From positions 210,757,781-210,821,780 of the forward strand of contig NC_073695.1 of assembly GCF_029784165.1 (NCBI RefSeq): a DNA stretch of 64,000 nt. Direction: 5' to 3'. Shown piece by piece: positions 1 through 11,794 of the stretch. Position 1 is the first letter of the stretch, and each line of letters starts with the position of its first letter. Made by a program: the position numbers and the translations under genes. This DNA is from Wyeomyia smithii. Lineage: Eukaryota > Arthropoda > Insecta > Diptera > Culicidae. Under the pieces are notes generated by a model that saw only the letters and a program-made list of their open reading frames with translations, made no database searches and had not been told where the DNA came from.

Positions 1-540
1 CTTTTATATTCATGTAGATAGTGAGTAGGATATAGATAGTTTGTTTTCCATCGGAATGAAACTTTCGTTATAAGTTTTAGACCTAGCTTAAATAATCATT
101 AGTTTCATAAGTTGGAGTTTGTTTCAGTGCTGGGTCATTATGGATAACTTAATTATCCATCGGTATAGCGGATCAAAATTATGTTTACTTATACATTAAA
201 TTCGAATTACAGGTGAAAAAACGAAGTTTTCCATTAGAAATGGTTCTGTTGATTCTCTCTTGGATTTCTTTAACACTTACGGTTTCATTTAAATTGATTT
301 TTTTTTATTTTATGGGAATGATACAAACTGAATAAAACCGAACGATAGTGAAATCCGATTTAAGAATTTGGTATCATAATTATAACGCTAATTACAATGA
401 CAAAAATCTCACATTTTGAGTTGTGAATGCATAATTTGAAATGAAAAATCATACAATTGAAAACCTATCATAGAAAAGAAGCAAATTGAAGGGATAATTT
501 TGAATGATGTATTCAGATTCCCTATCCTTATACCTAGAAT
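1..540. other. AT-rich non-coding stretch
   Basis: No open frame of note, no recognisable element and no repeat period stands out. It leads into the heptamer-like repeat that begins near 540. Confidence 0.5.
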
Positions 541-1925
541 CTCATGCATAAAATCTGAATCAGCAACCCACAATTCTATACTTTAAACCTTAAATTTTAC
601 ATTTTTTATCGTAAATCTTTATTTCCAAAAACAGAGTTTTAAATCCTTGATAGTCTGAATCCTTGATCCTTGAAATCCTTGATAGAATTATAGATTATGT
701 ATCGTAGATCCTAATTTCGAATCGTAAATGCTGAATACTGAATCATAAATATTAAATTTTAAATATTTAATTCCATATTTTTTATTTCTAAATCATAAAT
801 TTTAATTGGATTTGGACTTTGATCTTGAACATAAATCATAAATTCTAAATCCTAAATCATTAATCTTAAATACCTTATTCCTTAATCTTTAGCTCCAAAT
901 CCTTATGCCTGAATTTTATTATCCAGAGTCCTAAATAGTAAAATCCTAGCCCTACATCTTGAATTTTAAGTCCAAAATTCGGCATTGTTCAATCCGAAAT
1001 CAAATATCCGCCATGCTTCCATCCGTAGATTCCTAATTTCTCATCTCAATATTTTAATATCCTCCAACATCCTAAATTATAAATTTAAATTTATCAATAT
1101 TCTATTCTATATGTTAAATCCCAATTTACCAATCCTTGAACTTATATTCTTGATCCTAAATGCTATCTTTTATATCCTTAATGGCAAAACTTAAATTTTA
1201 AACCTTAGATATTGGGTCCCAAATGCAAAATTTTTAATTCTAAATCCCAAATCACAATTTTTAAATCCCAAATCCTAAGTCTTTAAACCTAAATTCCTTA
1301 CCCTTAATTTTAAATCCTCAATCTAAAACCTTAATCTTGGATTCTGAATCCAAAATCCTAAATCCTTAATTCTAAATCCTGAAACCTAAATCAAAAATTT
1401 TAAATCCTAAATCCTAAGTCCTAAATTCTAGATTCCGTATCTAAATTTTCCTAAAATTTTGAACCGAAAATCCTAAATCCCGAAGTTCAAAACCTGAATT
1501 TTGAATCCCCGCTCCTAAATGCTAAATACAAAATCCGGAACCCTACAATATTAATCCTAAATCCCAAATCTTATATTCTAAACCCTAGACCCTAAAGTCT
1601 AAATTCTAAATCGCAAATCCTAAATCATAAATTGTAAATACAATCCCCACTTTTCAATTAAAAATCCTAAAACCTGAATTCCAATGCGAAATCTTTGCTC
1701 TAAATTCAGAACCTTCAATCATAAACTCTTTCTCATGAAACTTAAATTCTCAATTCCAAATCCTAGATTTTAAACCCTTAGATCTATTGCAAAATCTTAC
1801 GTCCTTTTCCCTAAATCCTGTATCCTAATTTCAAAATTCTGTATTCTAAATCCTAAATTCTTAGTCCTCATTACAGAATACGTAATTCGTGATCCCATAT
1901 CCGGAAAATAACTAATTCCTACTAA
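541..1925. repeat. degenerate heptamer satellite (TAAATCC-like)
   Basis: The stretch is built from variants of TAAATCC or CCTAAAT, often with a period near 7 bp and many changes such as TAAATTC, TGAATCC and TAAACCC. It is strongly strand-asymmetric (poor in G on this strand). The same repeat resumes at about 2740 after a non-LTR retrotransposon fragment, so the two blocks were probably one array before the insertion. Small open frames inside it are low-complexity by-products. Confidence 0.7.
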
Positions 1926-1991
1926 TTCTTAAAAAACTAATTATTAATTTTAATAATACGTTAAATGAAAAATTCAACTTCACAATCCAAT

Positions 1992-2029
1992 CTTTATTTA
2001 TTTATTTATTTATTTATTAGTTTATTTAT
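1992..2029. repeat. TTTA microsatellite
   Basis: A run of TTTA units with one interruption lies just beside the Jockey fragment. It may be the remnant of that element's 3' tail, since the fragment reads on the minus strand and ends nearby. Confidence 0.7.
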
Positions 2030-2105
2030 CCATCTAACATAAAGTCTTAATGAATATGAATATATCGCTATCGTCAACGTCATAATGTAAAATAAGCAGA
2101 TCTTG

Positions 2106-2718
2106 CTACTCGACTGGAGAAACAACTGGAACGCTCACCAAATTCGAATAAATCTTCAGCAGAAGTAAATCACGTATCATCGAAAACATAGGGGCATTAA
2201 ATCCAAACGCTGTGCGATGAAACCATGTTTGGAGAAGAGTAGAAGTCCTTGAAGCACGCGATGGAACACGAAAACCAAGTAAAGATAGTAGTTTGGGACA
2301 ATCTACTTCATTGTTCAGGAGCTTAGCGACAAATGTTGCCTGCTAAATCTTCCGTCGTCGAGCTAGGGTGTCAAGATTGATTAGCTTGCACCGATCACAG
2401 TATGGAGGCAAGTTCTGTGGGTCACGCCAAGGCAGATTTCTCAAAGCAATTCGGACAAATCTCTTTTGCACTCTTGCAATTCGTAAACTCCAGGTCAGTT
2501 GATGTGGAAGCCAAACTAGTGAAGCATTCTCTAAGATAGGTCGCACTAAAGAGCAGTACAGAGCTTTCAAGCAATACGGATCATTAAAATCTTTGGCTAT
2601 TTTGGATATAAACCCCAGCTGACGATTAGCCTTAGCAATGACGGCCGATCGATGACTAGCAAAGGAGATATTTTTTATCAAATGTATTTTATCAATAAAA
2701 TCAAAATCGCCGTAAGCA
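2106..2718 (-). pseudogene. Jockey-clade non-LTR reverse transcriptase, C-terminal fragment
   Basis: The minus-strand frame matches the region after the catalytic core of Jockey-type reverse transcriptases: a KANRQLGFI segment, then KALYCSLVRPILE, a VQKRFVRIALR stretch, LPPYCDRCKL, and a tail with LLNNEVDCPKLLSLLGFRVPSR. One in-frame TAG near 2347 interrupts an otherwise continuous frame that ends at a stop at 2106-2108. The endonuclease and RT core are absent, as expected for a 5'-truncated insertion. It sits inside the heptamer satellite and splits it. No RNase H domain follows, which fits Jockey rather than the I or LOA groups. It is not functional. Confidence 0.8.
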
Positions 2719-2739
2719 CACTATCCTATATCGCAAATT

Positions 2740-3205
2740 CCAAATTTCTAATGCTTCAACGTAAATCCTCAATTCTGAACACCTAGTCTTGAATGGCAAA
2801 TGGCGAATAATTATCCCTGAAACTCAAATCCCCTCCAATCCTCTGTAAATCTTAAATATTAAACCCTGAATGTTGATTCCTGAATCCTCAAACCCAAATC
2901 CCAAAGTCTTGAATCCTAAATATTCTATTCTCTTAATTCTTAAATTCACAATCCCAAATTCCAAACTCCAAATGCAAAAACTGTAGTCTTAAATCCTAAA
3001 CTTATATTTTTGAATTCCTCATCCTTAATTCTAAAATCTCAACCCTACATTTTGAATTCTTTATCCGAAATCTTAAATCCTGGATACGAAATTCTTAAAT
3101 TCTCAACCATAAATCCACAATCTAAAATCCGGAATCCTATGTTTCAAGTTATGATTTTTTGATCAAAATAAAAATCCTAATCAATCCAAAGTCCAAAATA
3201 TGAAA
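2740..3205. repeat. degenerate heptamer satellite, continued
   Basis: The same TAAATCC-like degenerate repeat as at 541-1925, in the same orientation, resumes on the far side of the Jockey fragment. Confidence 0.65.
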
Positions 3206-3640
3206 TTTTGAATGGCTAACGCACATTTTGCATGTTGTAAGCTACCCGATCAGAAGAGCATAACTAAAAAATTACAAAATTTTGTATTTTCCCATTTGCT
3301 TTTGATAACAAAATTGAATCTGAATGAGCTATAATGACAAATCCTGTAATAAAGTTGTTCTGAAACAAGTCTAATTTTTTTCTCTATAAAAAGCTGTTGA
3401 TTCTAATAATGGCTTTAATTGTACTGTTCCATTCGCTATCTTATTTTGTTAGAAAGCTGATCTGTTCGTAACAAAGTTTGATATGGATTTGATACTAGTA
3501 GAATCATTTTTGTTATAATTTCTGTTATTTTAACACCAAACGGGATCAAATTGAGAACACAACCTGAAAGGTTTTTCTCATAACAAACTAACAGCTTCTG
3601 TTACATTTTTGTTTTTTTCTTTCTGATCGGGTAAGTACAA
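3206..3640. other. unassigned AT-rich sequence
   Basis: No coding frame or recognisable repeat. Two similar phrases (a 'gatcagaa' and 'gatcgggtaa' context near 3250 and 3625) may mark ends of an old insertion, but this is weak. Confidence 0.3.
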
Positions 3641-3644
3641 CGAT

Positions 3645-3782
3645 ACACCGTGCTCCAGAGCCGAGTCGAGAGAAAGTCCAGCTCGAAAAGATCCTCGACC
3701 TGATCGGGAATCGAACCCGACATCACAACCGTATGTGGGAGAGCTAGCCGATCAATACCGCTAACCACAGAACCACAATAAC
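3645..3782 (-). repeat. tRNA-like SINE fragment (family B)
   Basis: Read on the minus strand, the segment has an A-box-like TGGTTAGCGG and a good B-box, GGTTCGATTCC (3707-3717), spaced as in a tRNA-derived pol III promoter. The sequence after the B-box (a GTCGAGGATCTTTTCGAGCT phrase) is shared with a second copy near 45850. The arms do not fold into a convincing acceptor stem, so this is a tRNA-derived repeat, not a tRNA gene. Confidence 0.55.
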
Positions 3783-4149
3783 CACGTTATGGGGTCACAT
3801 ACAAATGAAACACGAATTTCTACATTACTTTAGAACCAATCACGCAAGTGGAACCAAATTTATAATGTGAGGATTTTTGTGTATTAGAAACGTTTTAATG
3901 ATGTTTTAACACTCCTACTCAGGAAAGTGAGTGGGGTCCCACACAAAAAATACATTTTTTTCGAAAAACAGCTCAAAATAATCAAAATGATGAATAGAAG
4001 CCAAAAATCGTCCCTGGCCAAAGATCACCCAATATGGGTATTAACTTTATGAATTTCATGATGGCGACTTCTGCTCTCTGGTAAACAGCTGAAAATTGTC
4101 GAATACCAATATGGGTATTTCCGTAATCGGGATGATGATGCACAGAAGT

Positions 4150-4275
4150 GATCAGGTTCACGTGGTTGTGCTGCTGTGACATGTGACCAATCGGGCAACT
4201 GATTTGTTTAGGCCGAATAGAAAATTCGGAAAGCCAGCTGATACTGCCGCAATCCACTGTTGCTGCTTTTAATGT
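4150..4275. repeat. diverged duplicate, copy 1
   Basis: Phrases such as TGTGACCAATCGGCAA-like, AATTCGGAAAGCCAGCTGAT and GCCGCAATCCACT recur in the same order and orientation at 4960-5060. The family is not recognised. The small frame overlapping it on the minus strand is not supported as a gene. Confidence 0.5.
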
Positions 4276-4959
4276 TGGACCGTCCGTCCGGCTCACCTTC
4301 CGCCTAAAGAATGTAATTAATTTTACCAGAAGCAGGGTGTGCTGAAATAGGCTCCGCCTTTTTGTTAAGTTTCACCGAATTCTCTCATCATGTTTAGAAG
4401 AAAGTTTCATTTAATATTTGTAACCAGCAGAAAATACTGATGATGCTCTCACACACGTAACAATATAAGCCTTAACGTGTTGCGGCTTGCAACGTCAAGC
4501 GATTTCTTTTGCTCGATAAAATTCTATATATGCTCATTGCTGGAAAGTCGAACTAACCGCCTTAGTCAAGCGTTCTAGTATTTTAAATTAAGTGTAATAT
4601 TCCCGAATTTTTGTGCAGACGAGCAACTGTTTGAAGGCTATCGGCTTTTGATTCACACATAAAAATACGATATCACTGATGGAACAGATTAAGAAAGCAT
4701 TGACTTCCAAAGTCTAGCGCTCGAGGCCTTCCGAAAAAATGATTAATTTTCAATTGCTTGTTTCTTTGCTTTGAGTACGGCAGTCTGCTGTTTAAAATTG
4801 GATAGGCTGATCGCAATCTTTGTGCTGCCCCGACAGTGGGGGAATAAGGCGCTATGACACTAAGTAAAGTTGACGGCTGCGGCAGTTTTTGGATTGCTAG
4901 GGTCTGTCCTCGCGAGGAAGAAGACCAAAACCATCAACCAGCAAATCGAGACGTTTGCT

Positions 4960-5062
4960 GCTACCATTCTGCTGCTGAGATATGTGACCAACCGGCAAGA
5001 AAGCAAATTCAGAAAGCCAGTTGATACTGGTGTAACCCGCTGCTGCCGCAATCCACTACGGT
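4960..5062. repeat. diverged duplicate, copy 2
   Basis: Second copy of the segment at 4150-4275, about 800 bp downstream in direct orientation. It runs into the GGGTTC-type simple repeat that starts near 5090. Confidence 0.5.
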
Positions 5063-5089
5063 CAACTAGGTATACTAAATTTTTGAAAG

Positions 5090-5515
5090 TGTCAGGTACG
5101 GGTCGGATTCGGGATTACCTGGGAAAAAAAAATTTCGGGTTCGGGTCGGGTTCGGGTTTGAAAATGTCGGGTTTAGGCCTGAAAACCCGAAACCCGACTA
5201 TATAAAACAAGTATTTTTATAAGATAATGATGTCTAATTTCAAGCAACAGTAAAAATCACTAACATTCCAATACCATTCAAAGCTTTAAGCTTCAGGGCA
5301 GCCTCAAATTGGTACAAAAAATCAACCCCAAAAAAAAATCTTGGGTTCGGGTTTCAGAGTTTCGGGTTCGGGTTCCACACAAATAAAATTTTAGGGTTCG
5401 GGTCGGGTTCGGGTTTGATCGAAGAAAAAAAATTCGGTTCCGGGTCGGGCTCGGGTTTCAACAAAAAAAAGTTCGGGTACGGGTTTGAAAAAAGCCAAAC
5501 CCGACCATCTCTGAT
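5090..5515. repeat. GGGTTC/TCGGG simple repeat, two blocks
   Basis: Two clusters (about 5095-5200 and 5340-5505) consist of TCGGGTTCGGG-like units in the same orientation, separated by about 140 bp of AT-rich sequence. Both clusters carry phrases like TTCGGGTTTGAAAA, so they look like the two ends or tandem copies of one element. Frames across it are low-complexity. Confidence 0.65.
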
Positions 5516-6290
5516 ATTTATATAGCTCTCTATGGGTAGCGAATAATGACGTAAATTTGTAAGAATGTGAGGTCAATCAAATCCTAAATCCGAGAATCGA
5601 ACTCATTTACATAAAATCTGTAATTTAGATTTACACTGCGGAATCAGTAGTTCTTGATAATATGAAACTCAGTTGCAGTCATTCATATGAAATATATTGA
5701 CAATATTGAAATATTGAGACTTGAATTTTACACTCAAAACTTAATTTTTTTCTCCGACATCAGGGATTAATTTAAAATCCTAATTCTCGAATTCCAAATT
5801 CTAAATCTCTAGATATTATTAATTTTTTTTAAATCTATAGCTTATAATCTAATATTAACGAGACCTGAAATCTGGAAACCAAAACATTGTAAACAGAAGA
5901 ATGTGGTACAAATAAATTGTAGGTACAAAATTTTGCAGGGACTTCTATGAATCCAGAAAACTATTTAACGTAACAACCAACACCATCATTGCGAGAAAAA
6001 CGCGTTTTTGATATTTTAAATCAAGTAATTATATTGAGATACAATTGCAACAAAATAGTCTGTCAATTTCATGAAGCCGCATGGGTTTTACGGGTCTGCC
6101 CGTGGTAATTGATCCAGAAAAACCACTACGCCAGTTTATGCGAGTAAACATGCATTTTTCTCGCAGATTGTTCGCATAGTCTGGCGTAAAAACTCGACTT
6201 CTTCCTAATCTGCCATGCAGTTGATTCAATTTTATCAATCGTGTATCGGTCAAACGTCAGTTATTGTCCACCGGCAGTTCCAATGAGATA
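5516..6290. other. unassigned AT-rich sequence
   Basis: A short stretch of heptamer-like phrases (AAATCCTAAATCC) occurs near 5578 and 5770-5810. No gene is seen. Confidence 0.35.
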
Positions 6291-6291
6291 G

Positions 6292-6380
6292 ACACACACA
6301 AACACACATACCAACACACACACACACATACGAACACACACACACACATACGAACACACACACATAAACACACAAACGCA
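6292..6380. repeat. CA microsatellite
   Basis: An imperfect (CA)n tract carries repeated interruptions of the form CATACGAACA, so part of it is a short tandem of about 22 bp. Confidence 0.85.
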
Positions 6381-6384
6381 TGCA

Positions 6385-6880
6385 TAAAGACTCACATTTA
6401 ATCTCACAGGTAATCGCTACATGGACAAATAAAAAATTGACAGCACAGAGTCAGGGCAGAGTTTTTTTTTTGGTTCAATTTGGGACCCCAGATAATGCTA
6501 AATCTCCCGTAAATGAATTGCTCAAAACAAGAATTCAATTCTCTTTTCCCTTCCCATGGATTGTTAGCCGAATGAAACGGTTTTTTGACTTAGACAATTG
6601 CACTTGTATGGAGTGACGCTAGTTTTGCAACCAATTGGCAGTTACGCCAAAACGTTTTTCCAATATTTTTCAAAATTTCCAGAACAAAATAGTTTTCTTT
6701 TCGTTTGTAGTGCATGTATTTTAGGGAAAAGAAGCTGAATCAACGAAAAAGTGAATTTGTCATTTTGGCTCTTACGACAACTATGTAAACAGGGGCAGCA
6801 TAGTAATGATCCAAAACTACAGGCATGCTTGTCATTCTCCTCAGTATATGGGAAGAGAGGAGAAAAAACTCACCGCGCAC
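6385..6880. other. unassigned sequence
   Basis: No gene or element recognised. The small frames present lack codon bias or domain similarity. Confidence 0.3.
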
Positions 6881-6884
6881 TTCC

Positions 6885-7130
6885 CTTTCAGTATGTACCT
6901 GCGTGTAGCAAATGCTTTTATCACACTGCTTCTTTCTCTACTCCAAAGTGTCCCAACCAACTTACAGAGAGACAAACACACTTCCAGCTCACCTCACATC
7001 TGATAGAAACAAGAGGGGTGAACCACTCTATAGAGAAAACGCAGAAGTACACCACAGTGTTCACTGGCGAGTAATCTGGAAAGTGAAAAACAAACATACC
7101 GGGCCAGACTTGGTAAAGCACGCACCGCAC
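6885..7130. repeat. dispersed repeat family D, partial copy 1
   Basis: From the phrase TGTAGCAAATGC to TGGAAAGTGAAAAA the sequence closely matches 17354-17545, including CTTCTTTCTCTACTCC, CAACCAACTTACAGAGAGAC and GCAGAAGTACACCACAGTGT. The match ends near 7090, after which this copy carries different sequence. The family is not recognised. Confidence 0.7.
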
Positions 7131-9380
7131 TAGGAGCGGAACGCAAATTGAGCTCTTGCTTGCTAGGTAACACGCACTCAAGCTAGCTGCTTCGGTCGCC
7201 GACTCGGCTCGTGAAGAATAAGAGAATAGCACCAAACAGGTGATAGCTCTTCGTTGGTGTTTTTATAAAGTTACATGGAGCGCGCGGTGTAGCCCCGATC
7301 CATTTTTGCTCACTTTTTTGCTTTGTGGCATCTCCGCCTCCTTGTACTCTGATTCTCCTTGCGATGTATATTACACGTTGAGCTAGCGCACAGTGAGCGC
7401 TGACGACGTTTGCGGGTGAATGGGTGACTATATATTTGTGTTGTTTTTAAAATTAAATGTCTTGAATTTAACGAAATGAAATTAAATGAAATTCAATTCT
7501 TTTTATAGTTTTAAAAGAACATGCGGTGAAAATTTCTTATTGCAACAGTTGAAATTACTTGGCTTTGTTTGTTTCGTTCTCACATTTGATATTTTTTCAC
7601 ACGTGTACTGTCCACACGCGCAAACCAGAAGACTAACTTACTTCTTTTGAAAAAATGAAGCAAGAATAAAAGTAAGGTGTTCTACGAGGTGTCCCAAGCA
7701 GCACGCATTGTTGCAATGAAGCAAATGCAACTCTCAATGCAGCATTCAAAGATTGTAATAAATCGCATCCGTTTCTTTTATTCAACTTGTAAATAACCGA
7801 AAAAGCGCAGGAGGTGGAGCCTATATGCAACTAACAGTGCTATGTGAATCATCATCTGCATTGATAGCCGCTGCAGTATAGGAAGAAAAGAGAGGAGAAA
7901 TAAAGTTAAGTTTGTTTACCTTTACTGTCATTACTCTTCGGTGATGGTGTCGCGAAGTTTAATATAACTACATACATTATAAAAAAACCTCAAATATATC
8001 GAACTCTTCCTCTACTTACGCTTATGATAAGTATGTTATTCTACCCGCGATTCAAAATTTACCGTGAAATAATGTTTTTACTTCGTAATTATTCACGCGC
8101 CTTTTATAAAGTATTGTAAAAGAAATTTTATGAATTAAACTCGCCAAATTATAAACAATGTTTTGAGAAACGATAGTTTAGAAAACCTTGCTCAGTGCAT
8201 TTGCAGTGTTAATCATTCGGAATATGGAATAACAAAACCATATTTCCAACAATAATAATTTATCATTCGTTTATATTAGAGATGGCATTTTACTGTGTGG
8301 TAATTTTAGCAAATATATGGTTCAACAAGATGTTGCTATACATTTTCATCACTAGTTTGCTTTCTTTAGAAGAAAACGTTTGTGAAACAACAATATGCAA
8401 CATCATGTGACATTATCGTTATTTAAAAGCATCATGAAATATGCAGTTGGAAATAGATTGCAGAAAACTATTGAGCAATTTCTAGTTTTCAGTTACGAGA
8501 ATGATACACGTAAATAACAAAATGTTGCTAAATTCTTTTATATTTCTTCAGAGTAACCGAAAAAGTTTCTTGCACCGTTAAAAAAGTTTTAAAACAACAA
8601 ATATTGAGTAGTCTCATTTGAAAACATGTTGCAAGTGCTGCTTGGGGTTGCTCTTTAAATATAGAAATCTTGATATAGGGTTAAAAACCGAAGTACATTA
8701 CACAGTTTTAAGGAAACCATACGTTTCGGTAAATATTTCCTCTAATATGAGGTTTAAATTGTTTTATATTTTTAAGCCTTTAGCCAAAGAATACAGTAGA
8801 GAATGATCAAGACACTATTTTGATACTTTCCGTCGTTTCAGGAAGCATAATCATCAATTATCAATTCACAACACGAGTTCATATTTCAAAAAATATTACA
8901 AAATTCCTATTCGAAGTTGGTAAAGCCCGCCCAGCATCTCGAGCAAAGCTTGATTGTAGCTCTGCTTCATAGCCCACACGCACTCGGTCTAGGTGCTTTA
9001 ATTTTCACCTGGTAGTTATTGAATTATTGAATGAACCTTCTACATATCAGGTTCATATCGATTTCCAACTATTTTTAGTACTAAAATGAAAATGTTCGAA
9101 TGTACAACAAAAATATACAAATAAAAACAAAACAATGAGAGGCGCATTTTATTACTTTTATTACTTTTTATTTCATTTACTAGTTGAATATGCTGCTTAT
9201 GTTGAACAGAAGGATGGTTTTCGTGAATCAAATGCAAATATGTCCTGTATTTTTCGAAGAAATAAAGTTATTTAAATACATTTAAGGGACATAACAAATT
9301 CGTTAGTTATTTTGCCACCCACGGATTTTTCGAAAAACCTTATATGAAATTTTGAACCCAATGTACATACGCATATTGCA
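7131..9380. other. unassigned sequence, no gene seen
   Basis: No convincing coding frame or domain. A segment at 8918-9005 (TTGGTAAAGCCCGC..., CACACGCACTCGG) weakly resembles 7108-7205, suggesting an old shared repeat. The rest is AT-rich and featureless to me. Confidence 0.3.
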
Positions 9381-9383
9381 ATA

Positions 9384-10145
9384 CAGATCGGAGGCACAAT
9401 CATCCGGAGACTCGATTATCCGGGGTTCGATTATGCGGAGAGAATGGCTTGATAATCTCGAGTTATTTTTCTCCGATTTCTGATTTTGTAGACTATTCTA
9501 CCTAAAAATATCAACTTTGATTCAATATTTTGCGTTATATGCTGCGTAGTCAATTCAATGATGCAAAAAGGGGAGGAGCAAGATTGATTTTGGTTCAACT
9601 TATTATTATCGAATTTCCACTATTTTGACGGTCACCGTACCCGTCGCATGGATGGGTTGCTTCTGAAAAAATCTTAGTCGCTTTCTCTGATCCGCAGCTT
9701 ATCTAGCCGCAACGCTTATATAATTACCAATAAGAGACATATAAAAAGGGTATCAAGGTGTTTTAGCGGCTTCATGTTTTCTTTATAATTATTCTGGAAC
9801 TTATTTCGGAATCTGGCGACCGATTACGATAAAGTTTATTAGAATATGAAGGCAGCTATACCTTTGAAACCAAATATGTTGCGTATAAATCCGTTCTGAC
9901 ATCTCCGAGATAAATGAACTTAAATAAACTGAAAGTGGTTTATATGATAAACATCGACATCGACCATTAGACCATTTCTAAATATTTATGTCGGCACATT
10001 TACACTTATTTTTATTAGCAATCTAGATGTTCTTTACAAGCGAAAATAAAAAAAATCAAAATAAATAAACGGTTCTATTATCCGGAGAATTCGGTTATCC
10101 GGAGTGAAATATTATTCAATGCTCCGGGTAATTGAGTCCGACCAG
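9384..10145. mobile_element. non-autonomous TA-flanked DNA transposon (family ATCCGG), copy 1
   Basis: The left end reads CAGATCGGAGGCACAATCAT and the right end, inverted, reads CTGGTCGGACTCAATTACCC. Both are followed by further inward copies of TCGATTATCCGG-like sequence. TA dinucleotides flank both sides (9382-9383 and 10146-10147). Length is 762 bp and no transposase frame is visible. The ends match the element at 14599-15028, so they form one family. TA target sites and CAG-type ends are typical of Tc1/mariner-pogo MITEs. Confidence 0.75.
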
Positions 10146-10147
10146 TA

Positions 10148-11220
10148 CATACATTCAGAGTTGCGATTCATCATCAGTCCAGATACTCATGTGTTAATTC
10201 TGATTGAAAAAGCGAGACATAATAAGATATATTTTATTTGATTTAATCTCCATTAATGAATATTCTTTGATATGATAAAATTTTTTCATACTAATCAAAT
10301 TATTATAATATTCACCCTGGGCTCGGTATCGAAAATGAATTGAAGGCTTAAACGGAAGAGAAAAGTGCTTCCAAACAACTTGCACATAAGCTAATAGCCG
10401 AATTGAAAAGCACATGTTTGCCATCACAATGTTACCGGCTCAGTCAATGTAATGCAAATAAATAAAAACAACGCTAATCTACTTATATCGCTAAAACTAT
10501 TAATTTATCAAATCTCAAATATCTTCAAATTGACTAACGTTTATAACAACAGCTTTTGATTTATGAAAGCATAATCTTGATTACAAATAGCATAGACGAA
10601 ATGCAGTAAGCTCACGATCCGTAACGAAGGTAAATGATATCACTCGTATTGCATTCATTGTTATAAATCAATAGATTTATTTTTTCATGCGAGTAAATAT
10701 CACGCTGTTGAAATGATAATATTATTTTGGATAAATCAGTGTCGGTACTGTAAGCAGTCGTATACTTGTTTACTAAAAAGTACAAACCACGCATCATCCA
10801 AGTTGGCGGATTGCAAGAGCAAGACATGTTTACCATTTATTAGAAGCCACATCAAATTAGAATTACATCAAAACGAATAACGGCAATGCAAAATCATGTT
10901 CAACTACACAAGCAAACACTCAGCCATCATCCCTCCCTGCTCATCAATCCATAGCAGCACTGCAGCAGAGTAAACATCGACTGCCGTGCGCGAGCGGCCT
11001 CAGTCAAGCCGACCTGACGCACTGGCGGTTCAAAACAGAACGAAAAAGATAAAACGTTCAATGTGTATGTGCCTCCCGGTGACGAACGAAAGGTTACGGC
11101 ACTGCATTCGTAGCTTCTTAGCTCTTGCGCCGAGCTGGGGCTTGCTGCGAATGTCGCATGAAAAGATAATACGCTCGTGATGATGGGTGCCTAGAATTTG
11201 GCGATGTCACCGAGCGGCTC
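10148..11220. other. unassigned sequence
   Basis: No gene recognised. The small frames here show no similarity to a known domain. Confidence 0.3.
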
Positions 11221-11224
11221 GGAG

Positions 11225-11435
11225 CGGTGCTTTTACCAAGTCGGTACCGGGCAAACGTGTAGTCCTCGTGTAGCTACACCGCAAAAAGGAATTCGATCAT
11301 AGTAAACCCGACCGGCACGAGAAACGCAGTATATTTTTTTTTCTCCCAATCTCTTTTCCTCTTCTGCCATGCTCAAGACACAAACTGTCAAACGCACCGC
11401 AGATAGCTCTGCTATGTAATTATTGTGCGTGATTT
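11225..11435. repeat. dispersed repeat family D, partial copy 2 (outer part)
   Basis: Matches 17555-17715: phrases GTGTAGTCCTCGTGTAGCTACAC, GGCACGAG(A/C)AACGCAGT and TCTCTTTTCCTCTTCTGCCATGCTCAA are shared. The copy continues after a 180-bp segment, at 11614-11805, so the family is split here. Confidence 0.75.
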
Positions 11436-11613
11436 TACCATAAATTTTGTTATTATTGTAATTAAATGTCTATTAATTATGCAAATGAGCAAATGGTTTG
11501 TTCGGGTGGCAATTTTGGATTGGGTGGTGGCAGATGAACAGGTTCTTCATTGTCTCCACTCGGCTGTGATGCAGTGATGGGGTTTCGAGCGAGTGCGTGC
11601 CTGAGTAGTTCAT
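11434..11613. repeat. left arm of a 180-bp inverted duplication
   Basis: This arm is an inverted, nearly identical copy of 12756-12936. It starts TTTACCATAAATTTTG and its inner edge is ATGA-like when read on the minus strand. It is embedded in dispersed repeat D, because flanking sequence on both sides matches the 17.5-17.9 kb copy, which has only about 40 bp of unrelated sequence at this point. On the minus strand it encodes the last ~45 residues of the frame at 11477-11794. Confidence 0.8.
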
Positions 11614-11794
11614 TGTCTTGCAAGAGAGAGATTTCAGATTTCACCGCGGTGCCTTCAGGAAGCTCACCAGATAAAAATCGTCCGTCATTCTCTTCTAGCA
11701 TGTGCGTTGATTTGCTCTTTAGAGTGAGAGCAGTTGTTTTCGCAGTGCAAGATGTTCTCCTGCACTCTAGAGGTTTTCCGTGGAAAAAAGACAA
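11477..11794 (-). CDS. hypothetical 105-residue frame, fused over repeat D and the inverted arm
   Basis: The C-terminal ~45 residues (LLRHALARNPITAS..., a proline-rich PPPNPKLPPEQ stretch, ending ICSFA) lie in the 180-bp arm and recur in frame at 12756-12893. The N-terminal part (MLEENDGRFLSGELPE onward) lies in dispersed repeat D and recurs, in frame for about 30 residues, on the minus strand near 17770-17850. Preservation of the frame in both halves in independent copies is suggestive of coding origin, but I recognise no domain. It could be a fragment of a captured host exon or of an unknown transposon protein. The frame has no visible promoter or intron signals. Confidence 0.3.
   Translation of the reverse strand: MSFFHGKPLECRRTSCTAKTTALTLKSKSTHMLEENDGRFLSGELPEGTAVKSEISLLQDNELLRHALARNPITASQPSGDNEEPVHLPPPNPKLPPEQTICSFA

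Noticed and set aside
985..1194. 69-residue frame in the heptamer satellite
   Set aside because: Low-complexity product of the AT-rich repeat, with no start context or domain.
3645..3782. tRNA gene on the minus strand
   Set aside because: Good B-box but no acceptor stem pairing, and a related truncated copy elsewhere; a tRNA-derived repeat fits better.
5090..5576. Frames made of GSGSG or TRTRPEP-like repeats
   Set aside because: Direct translations of the GGGTTC simple repeat.
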